Shown: piece by piece, positions 1 to 6,379 of the stretch
How positions within the stretch are numbered: position 1 is the first letter of the stretch
How the letters are laid out: every line of letters begins with the position of its first letter
Assembly: GCA_028819945.1 (NCBI GenBank)
Contig: JAPPKQ010000100.1
Coordinates: 1-6,379 of the forward strand
Direction of reading: 5' to 3'
Origin: a bacterium
GTDB lineage: Bacteria; Actinomycetota; Acidimicrobiia; Acidimicrobiales; CATQHL01
DNA length: 6,379 bases
The notes under the pieces: model-generated
Databases searched by the model: none
Seen by the model: only the letters and a program-made list of their open reading frames with translations
What the model was told of the DNA's origin: nothing
Translations under genes and position numbers: made by a program

Positions 1-1
1 G

Positions 2-2515
2 TACCCCCGCAACGAGATCGTGGATGTGCTGCGGGCACTCGGGGTGGAGTTCGGCCCCGACATCAACGCCTACACCTCCTACGACGAGACGGTGTACATG
101 CTCGACGTGGTCACCACCCAGTCCGGCGCCGTCGAGACCGCCTTCGGCGTCCTGGCGCAGTGGGCCCACGCGGCCACGATCGCCGAGACCGACGTCATCG
201 AGGAGCGCGGCGTCGTCCGCGACGAACTGCGGCTGCGCTACGAGACCGGCGACGGCGTCATCAACCGCGTCTTCGACCAGGCCTACGTGGAGGGCACCCC
301 CTACGACGGCTACCACCCGATCGGCACCGCCGAGGTCATCGAGTCCATGACCCCCGACATGCTGCGGGACTTCTACGAGACCTGGTACGTGCCGTCGAAC
401 ATGGCCCTCGTCGCCGTCGGCGACCTGCCCGTCGAGGAACTCGAGGCGCTCACCGAGGAGTACTTCGGCCCCATCCCGGCCGGCGAGGCGCCCCCCGCGC
501 CCGACAAGTACTCGCCGATCAGCCCCGAACCGGTCTACCGCATCGCCACCTCGCCGAGTTGGGCCTACTCGTACATGTCGCTCGACCTGAAGATCCCAGC
601 CTGGGACGGCGCCACTGCCGACGGGGAGCGGACGCGGCTCATCGAGACGCTCATATCCCTCATGCTGGACGCCCGCCTGAAGGACGCCTACGAGCAGGGC
701 TTCCTCTCACAGCTCGACCCGGCAAAGTGGGACCCGTTCAACTACACCGAAGGCATCCGCTTCTACGGGACGAACCTGCGCGCCGACGACCTGGCGGTGG
801 CGCTCGGCGACTACTGGACGATGGTGTTGAGCCTGGAGGCCGAAGGCTTCAGCACCGAGGACCTCCGACACGCCGCCGAGGTCGTGCGCACCGACCTGCG
901 GTTCGAACTGGACAGCGTCGGGACGGTCCAGGACGACGAGTGGGCCGATCTGTACGTGTACCACTTCCTCTCCGGTGACGACATCGGGACCGTGGCGGAC
1001 CGCGTGGAGCGGATCGAGGCGCTGCTCGACGGGATGGGGCCCGAGGAGCTCACCGAGCACTTCCGTTCGATCATGAGCGCGGCCGCCCCGATCGTGATCG
1101 CGGTGGGATCGGATCCCTCCGAGGTGCCCACCGTCGAGCAGATGCGCGCAGCGGTCGAGGGCGCCGCCCCGGGACCCGTGCCCGAGCGGACCGCGCAGGT
1201 CAGCGCCCTCATGGAGCCCCCCGCGCCGGTCGATCCGGTCTCCGAAGGTCCGGTGGAGGCCATCGAGGACGCCTACGAGTGGACCTTCGCCAACGGCGCC
1301 ACTGTGGTGTTCGTACCCACGGACATCTCCGAGGCGCAGGTGGACATGCAGGCCGTCTCCCAGGGCGGCTGGTCCGCCATGGCGCCCGGCGAGCGCGTCC
1401 TGACCGGCAGGCTGGCCGTCCGGGCGGTCCGCAACAGCGGCGTCGGCGGCTTGGGCCCGTCGCAGGTGCAGCGACTGCTCGAGGAGCAGAACGTCGGCGT
1501 GGCGCCGTTCATCGGCGAGACGGAGGAGGGCTTCGGCGGCTCGGCCGCAGCCGACGGCGCCGAGACCATGTTCCAGATGCTGCACCTGCTGGTGACGGAC
1601 CCGCAGGTCGACGACCAGGCCTTCGCCGAGGCGCTCCAGGTCGGCGACATCCTCATCTCGCTGGCGGAGTCCGATCCCGACTGGATGACCTGGATCGCCT
1701 CCATCGAGGCGCGCCACCCCGACGCCTTCGAGTGGTTCAACCCGGTCGCGCCGCCGGAGGCGCTCGCCGCTCTCACGCCCGAGTCGCTGCTGGACCGCTA
1801 CCTGGCGCGCCTCGGCGACGTGGACGACCTGCTGGTGGCCGTGGTGGGCGACATCGACCGGCAGACCGTGGCGGCCCTGGCCCGCCAGTACATCGGCACG
1901 CTGCCCGCCGGCGAGGCCGACACGTTCGTCGACCGCCGCTCGGCCGAGCCGGCCGGGGTGGTGCGGCGCGAGGTCACCCTGCCGCCCGACACCCAGAGCA
2001 CGGGAGTGGAGATCTACTTCGAAGCGCCCCGCGACGACGTGAACGTGGCGCTGGACGTGGCCGCGGCGGCCCTCAACTCGATCCTGGACGCCCGCCTGGT
2101 CGCACAGGTCCGCGAGGACATCGGCGCCACCTACAGCGCCGGCAGCCGCGTATCGCCGGTGCTCACGCCCGAGCCCGGCGTCAGCGGGCTGATCGTGGCC
2201 TCCGGTGACCCGCAGTACATCGACCAGATCCAGGTCACGATCTTCGAGATCCTGGCCGACCTGGCAGTCAACGGGCCCACACTCGACGAGTGGGCCGAGG
2301 CGCTGGCGGTCCTGAACGCCGAGTACACCCACGAGGGCAACGCGGACTACATCAACGCCGTGCTCCGGCGGGCCTACGCCCCCGACACCGAACTGCCCAC
2401 GACGAAGCGGCTGTTCGAGGAGGTCGCCGACCTGGAGATCGGCGACGTGCAGGCCCTGGCCGCGGCCCTCTTCGACCTCGACCAGCGCATCGAGATCATC
2501 ACCGTTCTGGGCTGA
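2..2515 (+). CDS. M16 family zinc metalloprotease, PqqL-like (5' partial)
   Basis: This is a two-repeat M16 (pitrilysin/PqqL-type) peptidase that degrades peptides or small proteins, in PqqL-like members usually in the periplasm or exported. The frame is open from base 2 with no start in view, so about 95 N-terminal residues (including any signal peptide and the HxxEH zinc/catalytic motif) are missing. The visible part opens with the typical block LGVEFGPDINAYTSYDETVY. The third zinc ligand is the Glu of VVRDEL at bases 224-226. The first M16_C-type domain follows at roughly bases 550-1120. The second repeat begins near base 1274 (YEWTFANGATVVFVP) and has no HxxEH, as usual for the inactive half. 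The substrate-binding block REDIGATYS lies at bases 2111-2137. The gene ends with TGA, 46 bases from the convergent citrate synthase stop. About 838 residues are visible, consistent with the usual 900-950. Family assignment is firm; substrate is unknown. Confidence 0.93.
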   Translation, partial: YPRNEIVDVLRALGVEFGPDINAYTSYDETVYMLDVVTTQSGAVETAFGVLAQWAHAATIAETDVIEERGVVRDELRLRYETGDGVINRVFDQAYVEGTPYDGYHPIGTAEVIESMTPDMLRDFYETWYVPSNMALVAVGDLPVEELEALTEEYFGPIPAGEAPPAPDKYSPISPEPVYRIATSPSWAYSYMSLDLKIPAWDGATADGERTRLIETLISLMLDARLKDAYEQGFLSQLDPAKWDPFNYTEGIRFYGTNLRADDLAVALGDYWTMVLSLEAEGFSTEDLRHAAEVVRTDLRFELDSVGTVQDDEWADLYVYHFLSGDDIGTVADRVERIEALLDGMGPEELTEHFRSIMSAAAPIVIAVGSDPSEVPTVEQMRAAVEGAAPGPVPERTAQVSALMEPPAPVDPVSEGPVEAIEDAYEWTFANGATVVFVPTDISEAQVDMQAVSQGGWSAMAPGERVLTGRLAVRAVRNSGVGGLGPSQVQRLLEEQNVGVAPFIGETEEGFGGSAAADGAETMFQMLHLLVTDPQVDDQAFAEALQVGDILISLAESDPDWMTWIASIEARHPDAFEWFNPVAPPEALAALTPESLLDRYLARLGDVDDLLVAVVGDIDRQTVAALARQYIGTLPAGEADTFVDRRSAEPAGVVRREVTLPPDTQSTGVEIYFEAPRDDVNVALDVAAAALNSILDARLVAQVREDIGATYSAGSRVSPVLTPEPGVSGLIVASGDPQYIDQIQVTIFEILADLAVNGPTLDEWAEALAVLNAEYTHEGNADYINAVLRRAYAPDTELPTTKRLFEEVADLEIGDVQALAAALFDLDQRIEIITVLG

Positions 2516-2528
2516 GAGTCTCGACCGG

Positions 2529-2556
2529 TCCCGCCGCGGCTGGGGCCGAGGCGGGA
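2529..2556. terminator. GC-rich hairpin between convergent genes, possible bidirectional terminator
   Basis: The arms TCCCGCC (2529-2535) and GGCGGGA (2550-2556) are perfectly complementary. Inside them CGGC (2537-2540) pairs with GCCG (2545-2548) around a TGGG loop, leaving only one G/A mismatch. This gives 11 base pairs in a 46-base gap between two stop codons facing each other. No T-run follows on either strand, so it is not a textbook intrinsic terminator. U-poor hairpins at gene ends are common in high-GC actinobacteria. The structure is read directly from the sequence; its function is inferred. Confidence 0.55.
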
Positions 2557-2561
2557 GGGAG

Positions 2562-3842
2562 TCAGGCCGAGGGTGTCCTCTCGGCCATCGGGACGTAGTC
2601 GCGCTCGGGGTGTCCCACGTAGAGCTGGCGGGGACGGGAGATCCGGGAACTCCTCTCCAGCATCTCGCTCCAGTGGGCCAGCCAGCCGGCGGTGCGAGGG
2701 ATGGCGAACAGCACCGTGAACATGTTGGTGGGGAACTTCAGGGCCTCGTAGATCAACCCCGAGTAGAAGTCCACGTTGGGGTACAGGCGCCGGCTGATGA
2801 AGTACTCATCGGCGAGCGCCACCTCCTCCAGCTTGAGGGCGATGTCCAGCAGCGGGCTGCGGCCCGCCAGCTGGAACACCTCGTCGGCGGCCTCCTTGAT
2901 GATGCGCGCCCGCGGGTCGTAGTTCTTGTAGACGCGGTGGCCGAAGCCCATCAGCCGGCACTTGCCGGCCTTCACGTCGGCGATGAACGGATCCACGTTC
3001 TCGTAGCTCCCGATGTCGCGCAGCATCGCCAGCACCGCCTCGTTGGCGCCGCCGTGGCGCGGCCCGTAGAGCGCCGCGCACGCTGCGGCCACCACCGAGT
3101 AGGGGTCGGCATGGGCGCTGCCCACCACGCGGGCCGTGGTCGTCGAGCAGTTCTGGCTGTGATCGGCGTGCAGGATGAACAGGATCTCCAGAGCCCGGCG
3201 GACGGCCGGATGGCAGTGGTAGCGGGGCTCGGCCACGCGGAACATCATCGACAGGAAGTTGGAGGTGAAGTCCAAGTCGTTGTCCGGATAGACGAACGGC
3301 ATGCCGATGGAGAAGCGGTGCGCGGCGGCGGCCATGGTCGGAACCTTGGCGATGAGACGCACGATCTGGCGCATCCGCACCTCGGGATCCTCGATGTCCT
3401 TGGCCTCGGGGTAGTAGGTCGAGAGCGCGGCGAGCGAGGAGACGAGAACGCCCATCGGGTGGGCGTCGTAGCGGAACGACTCCATGAAGCGTTTGCGGAA
3501 GTTCTCGTGGATGTAGGTGTGGTGGGTGATCTCGTCCCGCCAGCCGTCGAACTGGTCCGGCGTGGGCAGTTCGCCGAACAGGAGCAGGTAGGCCACCTCG
3601 AGGTACGTGGATCGAAGCGCCAGCTGCTCGATGGGGTAGCCCCGGTAGCGCAGGATTCCCTCGGCCCCCACGATCTGCGTGATCGAGCTCTCGCCGATGG
3701 CCGTGTGGCTGAACGCATCGTCGGAGAACCACACGTTGCCGAGGAGCTTGGCCCAGCCGCCGGAGTCCACGCCGCCGTTGAGGATGGGGATCTCGACCGA
3801 TTCGCCGGTGCGGTTGTCAGTGATGGTGATGGACTCTGTCAA
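2562..3842 (-). CDS. gltA: Citrate synthase (type II, GltA)
   Basis: Condenses acetyl-CoA with oxaloacetate to citrate in the TCA cycle, in the cytoplasm. From the TTG at 3842 the protein has 426 residues, matching the E. coli enzyme. It begins with the N-terminal beta domain (ITITDNRTGES, then GILRYRGYPIEQLA). The catalytic triad is complete: His263 in GPRHGGAN (bases 3054-3056), His302 in GFGHRVYKNYDPRA (2937-2939) and Asp358 in NVDFYSG (2769-2771). The substrate-binding LHADHSQN block, Arg383 (IPRTAGW) and Arg403 (RPRQLY) are also present. Length and the N-terminal domain argue against a 2-methylcitrate synthase (about 380 residues). An in-frame TTG at 3878 would add 12 residues. I prefer 3842 because GGAAAGG lies 10 bases upstream of it and the family alignment begins there; the 3878 TTG has only a G-run touching it. 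The gene lies 69 bases downstream of the carboxyltransferase gene on the same strand, probably cotranscribed. Confidence 0.96.
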   Translation of the reverse strand: MTESITITDNRTGESVEIPILNGGVDSGGWAKLLGNVWFSDDAFSHTAIGESSITQIVGAEGILRYRGYPIEQLALRSTYLEVAYLLLFGELPTPDQFDGWRDEITHHTYIHENFRKRFMESFRYDAHPMGVLVSSLAALSTYYPEAKDIEDPEVRMRQIVRLIAKVPTMAAAAHRFSIGMPFVYPDNDLDFTSNFLSMMFRVAEPRYHCHPAVRRALEILFILHADHSQNCSTTTARVVGSAHADPYSVVAAACAALYGPRHGGANEAVLAMLRDIGSYENVDPFIADVKAGKCRLMGFGHRVYKNYDPRARIIKEAADEVFQLAGRSPLLDIALKLEEVALADEYFISRRLYPNVDFYSGLIYEALKFPTNMFTVLFAIPRTAGWLAHWSEMLERSSRISRPRQLYVGHPERDYVPMAERTPSA

Positions 3843-3848
3843 GACTCG

Positions 3849-3865
3849 CCCGCCTTTCCGGCAGG
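3849..3865 (-). promoter_or_regulatory. Small hairpin holding the gltA ribosome binding site
   Basis: In the gltA mRNA sense the sequence reads CCTGCC-GGAAA-GGCGGG. The six-base arms pair fully, with one G-U, around a five-base GGAAA loop. The hairpin ends six bases before the TTG at 3842. The best Shine-Dalgarno match, GGAAAGG, is made of the loop plus the first bases of the 3' arm. Folding could therefore limit or present the ribosome site. The pairing is visible; a regulatory role is inferred and the stem is short. Confidence 0.4.
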
Positions 3866-3911
3866 ATGATACCGACAAACCCCCGGTTCGGTAAAGCCGC
3901 TGGCAGGCGGG

Positions 3912-5273
3912 CTACAGCGGCGTGTTGCCGTGGCGGTTGCCGGGGATCTCCTCCCGCTTGGAGGACAGCAGGGCAAGTGCCTCGGCCACCTCTCTGCGGG
4001 TGTCAGCAGGGTCGATCACCGCGTCCACCGAGCCCCGCTCGGCGGCGCGGTAGGGGTTCAGCAGCCGCTCGGCGTAGTCGTCCTCCAGAGCGACCCGCTC
4101 GGAGGGGTCCGCCTTGCGGTGCAGGATCTCGGTGGCCCCCTTGGCCCCCATCACGGCGATCTCCGCGGACGGCCAGGCGAAGGCCATGTCGTTGCCCATG
4201 TAGCGGGAGTCCATCACGATGTAGGCCCCGCCGTAGGACTTGCGCAGCGTCACGCAGATCCTCGGGACTGTGGCGGCGGCGTAGGCGAAGGCCATCTGCG
4301 CGCCGTGGCGGATCATCCCCCGCCACTCCAGGTCCTTGCCGGGCTGGAAGCCGGGCGTGTCCACGAAGGTCACGATGGGCAGGTTGAAGGCATCGCAGAA
4401 CGACACGAACCGCGCCCCCTTCTGCGAGGCGGCGATGTCGAGGGTGCCGGCGAGATGCTGCGGCTGGTTGGCCACCATCCCGACCGGGTAGCCGTCCACG
4501 GCGGCAAGGGCGGTCACCAGGTTCGGCGCCCAGCCGGCGCGCAGCTCGATCAGCCCGCCGTCGTCGGCCACCGCCTCCAGCACGGCGCGCACGTCGTAGC
4601 CCCCCGTTGCCGACGCCGGGAGGACATCGCCCAACTCCGGCGTGGCACGGTCGGCGGGATCGTCCGTCGGGAGGCGCTCGGAGATCTCGTCCACGTGCGG
4701 CGGCAGGAACCGCAACAGTTCCCCGACCGCGACAGCGGCGGCGTCGCCGTCGGGCACGACGAGCGAGACCACACCGCTGCGGGCCGCGTGCACCGCCGAG
4801 CCCCCGAGATCCTCCGCAGCCACGGGGACGCCGGTGAACTGCTCCACCATGGCGGGGCCGCTCACGAAGGCGAAGCCGTCGTCGACCATGACGACGAGGT
4901 CGGCTATCCCGAGCAGCAGTGCCGGCCCCGAGAGCATGGGGCCCGTGACGCACAGCAGGATCGGCACCACACCCGAGGCCGACACCAGCGCGCGCGCCGC
5001 GATTCCCCAGCCGTGCACCGAGGTGATGCCGCCGGGCACGTCGGGACCGGTCGCCGCCACGAAGCCCACGATCGGCAGCCGCTTCTCCAGGGCCAGTTCG
5101 ACCGCCGCGCGGATCGACTCGCCGGCGTCGGTGGTGATGGCGCGGTGCGATTCGTCGGCTCCGAGCCGCACGATGACGGCCTGCCGGCCGGCAACCTCAC
5201 CGACCGCAGTCGAGGTGTGCGAGCGGGAGCGGGCGCGGGCGCGCAGGTCGACCGGTGGCATAGGGCTCGGCAC
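3912..5273 (-). CDS. Acyl-CoA carboxylase carboxyltransferase (beta) subunit, PccB/AccD-like, short N-terminus
   Basis: Transfers the carboxyl group from carboxybiotin to an acyl-CoA such as acetyl- or propionyl-CoA, acting with a biotin carboxylase/carrier alpha subunit that is not in this window. It has 453 residues from GTG 5273, against about 510-550 for actinobacterial relatives. The missing part is the N-terminal segment that usually carries a KLTARERI-type motif. An in-frame TAG at 5322-5324 rules out upstream extension. The C-terminal crotonase-fold domain (residues 245-453) is well conserved: GMVANQPQHLAGTLDI, TPGFQPGKD, RKSYGGAYIVM, MGAKGATEILHR, LLNPYRAAERG and the terminal RHGNTPL. 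The N-terminal domain (22-195) aligns from GEVAGRQAVIV through SGPAMVEQFTG and LGGSAVHAARSGV, but its glycine loops are changed. ATG 5261 is an alternative start; neither start has a strong ribosome site. The stop is TAG, with gltA following. The family is certain; the exact acyl substrate is not. Confidence 0.92.
   Translation of the reverse strand: MPSPMPPVDLRARARSRSHTSTAVGEVAGRQAVIVRLGADESHRAITTDAGESIRAAVELALEKRLPIVGFVAATGPDVPGGITSVHGWGIAARALVSASGVVPILLCVTGPMLSGPALLLGIADLVVMVDDGFAFVSGPAMVEQFTGVPVAAEDLGGSAVHAARSGVVSLVVPDGDAAAVAVGELLRFLPPHVDEISERLPTDDPADRATPELGDVLPASATGGYDVRAVLEAVADDGGLIELRAGWAPNLVTALAAVDGYPVGMVANQPQHLAGTLDIAASQKGARFVSFCDAFNLPIVTFVDTPGFQPGKDLEWRGMIRHGAQMAFAYAAATVPRICVTLRKSYGGAYIVMDSRYMGNDMAFAWPSAEIAVMGAKGATEILHRKADPSERVALEDDYAERLLNPYRAAERGSVDAVIDPADTRREVAEALALLSSKREEIPGNRHGNTPL
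5221..5244. repeat. Imperfect hexanucleotide tract at the carboxyltransferase N-terminus
   Basis: Four head-to-tail hexamers are visible on the plus strand: GAGCGG, GAGCGG, GCGCGG, GCGCGC. On the minus strand they encode the alternating Arg/Ala and Arg/Ser stretch RARARSRS (about residues 11-18) of the carboxyltransferase, just before similarity to the family begins. It may be simple low-complexity coding DNA of a high-GC genome. Confidence 0.4.
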
Positions 5274-5298
5274 GAGGTTACCCGAGCCCTCGTCGCCG

Positions 5299-5328
5299 AT
5301 GACCGGCGGGGGATGCTCCCGCTATCTA
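5299..5328 (+). promoter_or_regulatory. Weak sigma70-like promoter candidate for the ABC permease gene
   Basis: ATGACC (5299-5304) matches TTGACA at four of six positions. After an 18-base spacer, TATCTA (5323-5328) matches TATAAT at three of six. An overlapping TAGAGT (5327-5332) fits the looser actinobacterial TANNNT form. It sits 47 to 53 bases before the possible permease starts, in the only non-coding stretch upstream. The match is modest and no divergent counterpart for the carboxyltransferase is clear; TAACCT at 5275-5280 on the minus strand is the only TANNNT-like candidate. Confidence 0.3.
5306..5322. promoter_or_regulatory. Inverted repeat in the divergent spacer, possible operator
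   Basis: GCGGG (5306-5310) and CCCGC (5318-5322) are perfect inverted arms. The inner bases also pair (G5312 with C5316, and G5311 with T5317 as a wobble), leaving an ATG loop. The repeat exactly fills the spacer between the candidate -35 and -10 boxes, where a repressor could block RNA polymerase. In GC-rich DNA a five-base perfect arm can occur by chance. Confidence 0.3.
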
Positions 5329-5374
5329 GAGTGGTGCGTCTGCGCTTCGACGGCGAGGGGCGGTGTTCGGGACA

Positions 5375-6379
5375 GTGACGGTGGATGCACGAATCAGCGA
5401 CTGGGTTGTCCAGCGCGTCGTGCGGCGCGTCATGGGCCCACTGGTCCCGCTGGCGGCGACGATCGCGGCCCTGCTCGTGGGCGCCGCGATGGTCTGGGGC
5501 TTCGGCGGCGACCCCGTCGAGGGCTACCGCGCCATGTTCACCGGCGCCTTCGGCGGGATCAGCGAGTTCGCCGACACCACCGTGAAGGCGACGCCGCTGC
5601 TGCTCGTGGGCGTGGGCATCTGCATCGCCTTCCGGGCCTCGGTCATCAACATCGGCGGGGAGGGGCAGATCATCGCCGGCGCGCTGCTGTCCACCGTCGT
5701 GGTGCTGGCGCTCCCGGACCTGCATCGCGGGGCGCTCCTGCCGCTCGCGCTGGTCGCCGGCGCGGTCGGTGGCGCCTGCATGGGGTTCATCCCGGGCGTG
5801 CTGAAGGCCTACGCCAACGTGAACGAGATCCTCTCCACGATCATGCTCAACATCGTGGCGGGGTACATGATGCAGTACCTGCTGCTGGGGCCGATGATCG
5901 ACAAGGCGGCCGTGGAGGCCGGCAACCACATCGCCCAGACGAAGCGCCTCTCGGAGAACGCGGACCTGCCGATCCTGCTCGGGGACACGCAGATGAACCT
6001 GGGCATTGTGATCGGGGTGGCGGTCGCCGTCGCCGTGTTCTTCCTGCTGTGGCGTACGTCGCTCGGCTACGAGATCCGCGCCGTCGGGGGCAGCAAGGAC
6101 GCCTCCCGCTATGCCGGCATGAAGGTGGAGCGCAGGATCGTGCAGGCGCTGACGCTCAGCGGGACGATGGCGGGCCTCGGCGGCGCGGTGCTGGTGTTCT
6201 CCTCGGTGGCCCACCGGCTCAGCGTGGAGAGCGGTCCGGCGGGGTTCACGCAGCTGGCCGGCTTCAACGGCATCGTGGCGGCCCTCTTCGGGGGGCTGCA
6301 CCCGCTGTGGACGATTCCCGCCGCCATCCTCTTCGGAGGCCTGCTGGTGGGGGCGAACGCCCTGCAGCGAGCCGTGCAG
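5375..6379 (+). CDS. ABC transporter permease, nucleoside/BMP-family importer type (YufP-like, 3' partial)
   Basis: Integral membrane permease of the BPD_transp_2 (LivH/RbsC/YufP) superfamily, forming half of the transmembrane channel of an importer probably for nucleosides or related solutes. The frame is open to the last base, giving 335 residues; relatives have about 340-370, so only the C-terminal end is missing. Family marks are visible: TM1 near residues 22-43, NIGGEGQ at 92-98, NEILSTIMLN at 150-159, and the cytoplasmic coupling loop LGYEIRAVGGSKDASRYAGMKV at 230-251 (two motifs, LGYEIRAVG and RYAGMKV). The helix LSGTMAGLGGAVLVF (261-275) and GFNGIVAALFGG (296-307) follow. Start choices are GTG 5363, 5375 or 5381. 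GAGGGG at 5355-5360 is too near 5363 and rather far from 5375, while GGGA at 5369-5372 suits 5381. The in-frame stop at 5327-5329 bounds the gene. It is divergent from the carboxyltransferase gene. No ATPase gene precedes it. Confidence 0.9.
   Translation, partial: MTVDARISDWVVQRVVRRVMGPLVPLAATIAALLVGAAMVWGFGGDPVEGYRAMFTGAFGGISEFADTTVKATPLLLVGVGICIAFRASVINIGGEGQIIAGALLSTVVVLALPDLHRGALLPLALVAGAVGGACMGFIPGVLKAYANVNEILSTIMLNIVAGYMMQYLLLGPMIDKAAVEAGNHIAQTKRLSENADLPILLGDTQMNLGIVIGVAVAVAVFFLLWRTSLGYEIRAVGGSKDASRYAGMKVERRIVQALTLSGTMAGLGGAVLVFSSVAHRLSVESGPAGFTQLAGFNGIVAALFGGLHPLWTIPAAILFGGLLVGANALQRAVQ

Noticed and set aside
1274..1480. Loss of the HxxEH motif in the second half of the M16 protein as a sign of a pseudogene
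   Set aside because: The second half of two-repeat M16 enzymes is normally inactive, and the frame is intact throughout.
707..2332. 541-residue minus-strand open frame opposite the M16 protease
   Set aside because: Shadow of the protease codons; no motif, and repetitive Val/Gly/Asp/His/Arg composition.
2610..3869. 419-residue open frame on the plus strand opposite citrate synthase
   Set aside because: It lies entirely antisense to a gene with all catalytic motifs; its His/Val/Gly/Arg-rich composition is that of a high-GC shadow frame.
3872..3891. Possible second hairpin (CCGA / TCGG arms) in the carboxyltransferase-gltA gap
   Set aside because: Only four continuous base pairs; the inner bases need bulges, so it is not a convincing terminator.
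3930..5378. 482-residue plus-strand open frame opposite the carboxyltransferase, ending at the TGA that overlaps a permease GTG
   Set aside because: It is antisense to conserved coding sequence and shows no recognisable motif. The GTGA overlap with the permease start looks like translational coupling but is probably chance.
4904..6301. 465-residue minus-strand open frame across the divergent spacer and the permease
   Set aside because: It runs against the clearly coding permease frame and overlaps the carboxyltransferase in another frame; its composition is Arg/His/Gln/Asp-rich low complexity.

Overview
The window is a high-GC, densely coded bacterial chromosome segment. GC at third codon positions is strong, there are GTG/TTG starts, and intergenic gaps are 46 to about 100 bases. 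Together with a two-part acyl-CoA carboxylase beta subunit and a Bmp/YufP-type permease, this points to Actinomycetota. A marine or symbiotic Acidimicrobiia-like lineage is my best guess, but it is an inference from composition and gene style only. Nothing suggests mobile DNA, phage, CRISPR or RNA genes.

Layout: (1) bases 2-2515, plus strand, hold most of a PqqL-like M16 zinc metalloprotease whose N-terminus, including the HxxEH motif, lies before the window. (2) A 46-base convergent gap carries a strong GC-rich hairpin that could terminate transcription from both sides. (3) Bases 2562-3842, minus strand, encode a type II citrate synthase (gltA) with all catalytic residues and a TTG start just downstream of a small hairpin. 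(4) Bases 3912-5273, minus strand and upstream of gltA in the same direction, encode an acyl-CoA carboxylase carboxyltransferase (beta) subunit. It lacks the usual N-terminal segment and has altered N-domain loops. (5) A divergent spacer of about 100 bases holds a weak promoter candidate and an inverted repeat. (6) Bases 5375-6379, plus strand, encode a nearly complete permease of a nucleoside/BMP-type ABC importer that runs off the window end.

The carboxyltransferase and citrate synthase genes probably form a two-gene unit (69-base gap) that uses acetyl-CoA in two ways: carboxylation towards malonyl/methylmalonyl-CoA, and entry into the TCA cycle. The protease and the transporter are separate units reading inwards from the left and outwards to the right. 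Most of the window is housekeeping. The part that most deserves a second look is the short, divergent carboxyltransferase, together with its pairing to gltA. I do not see a clear novel system.
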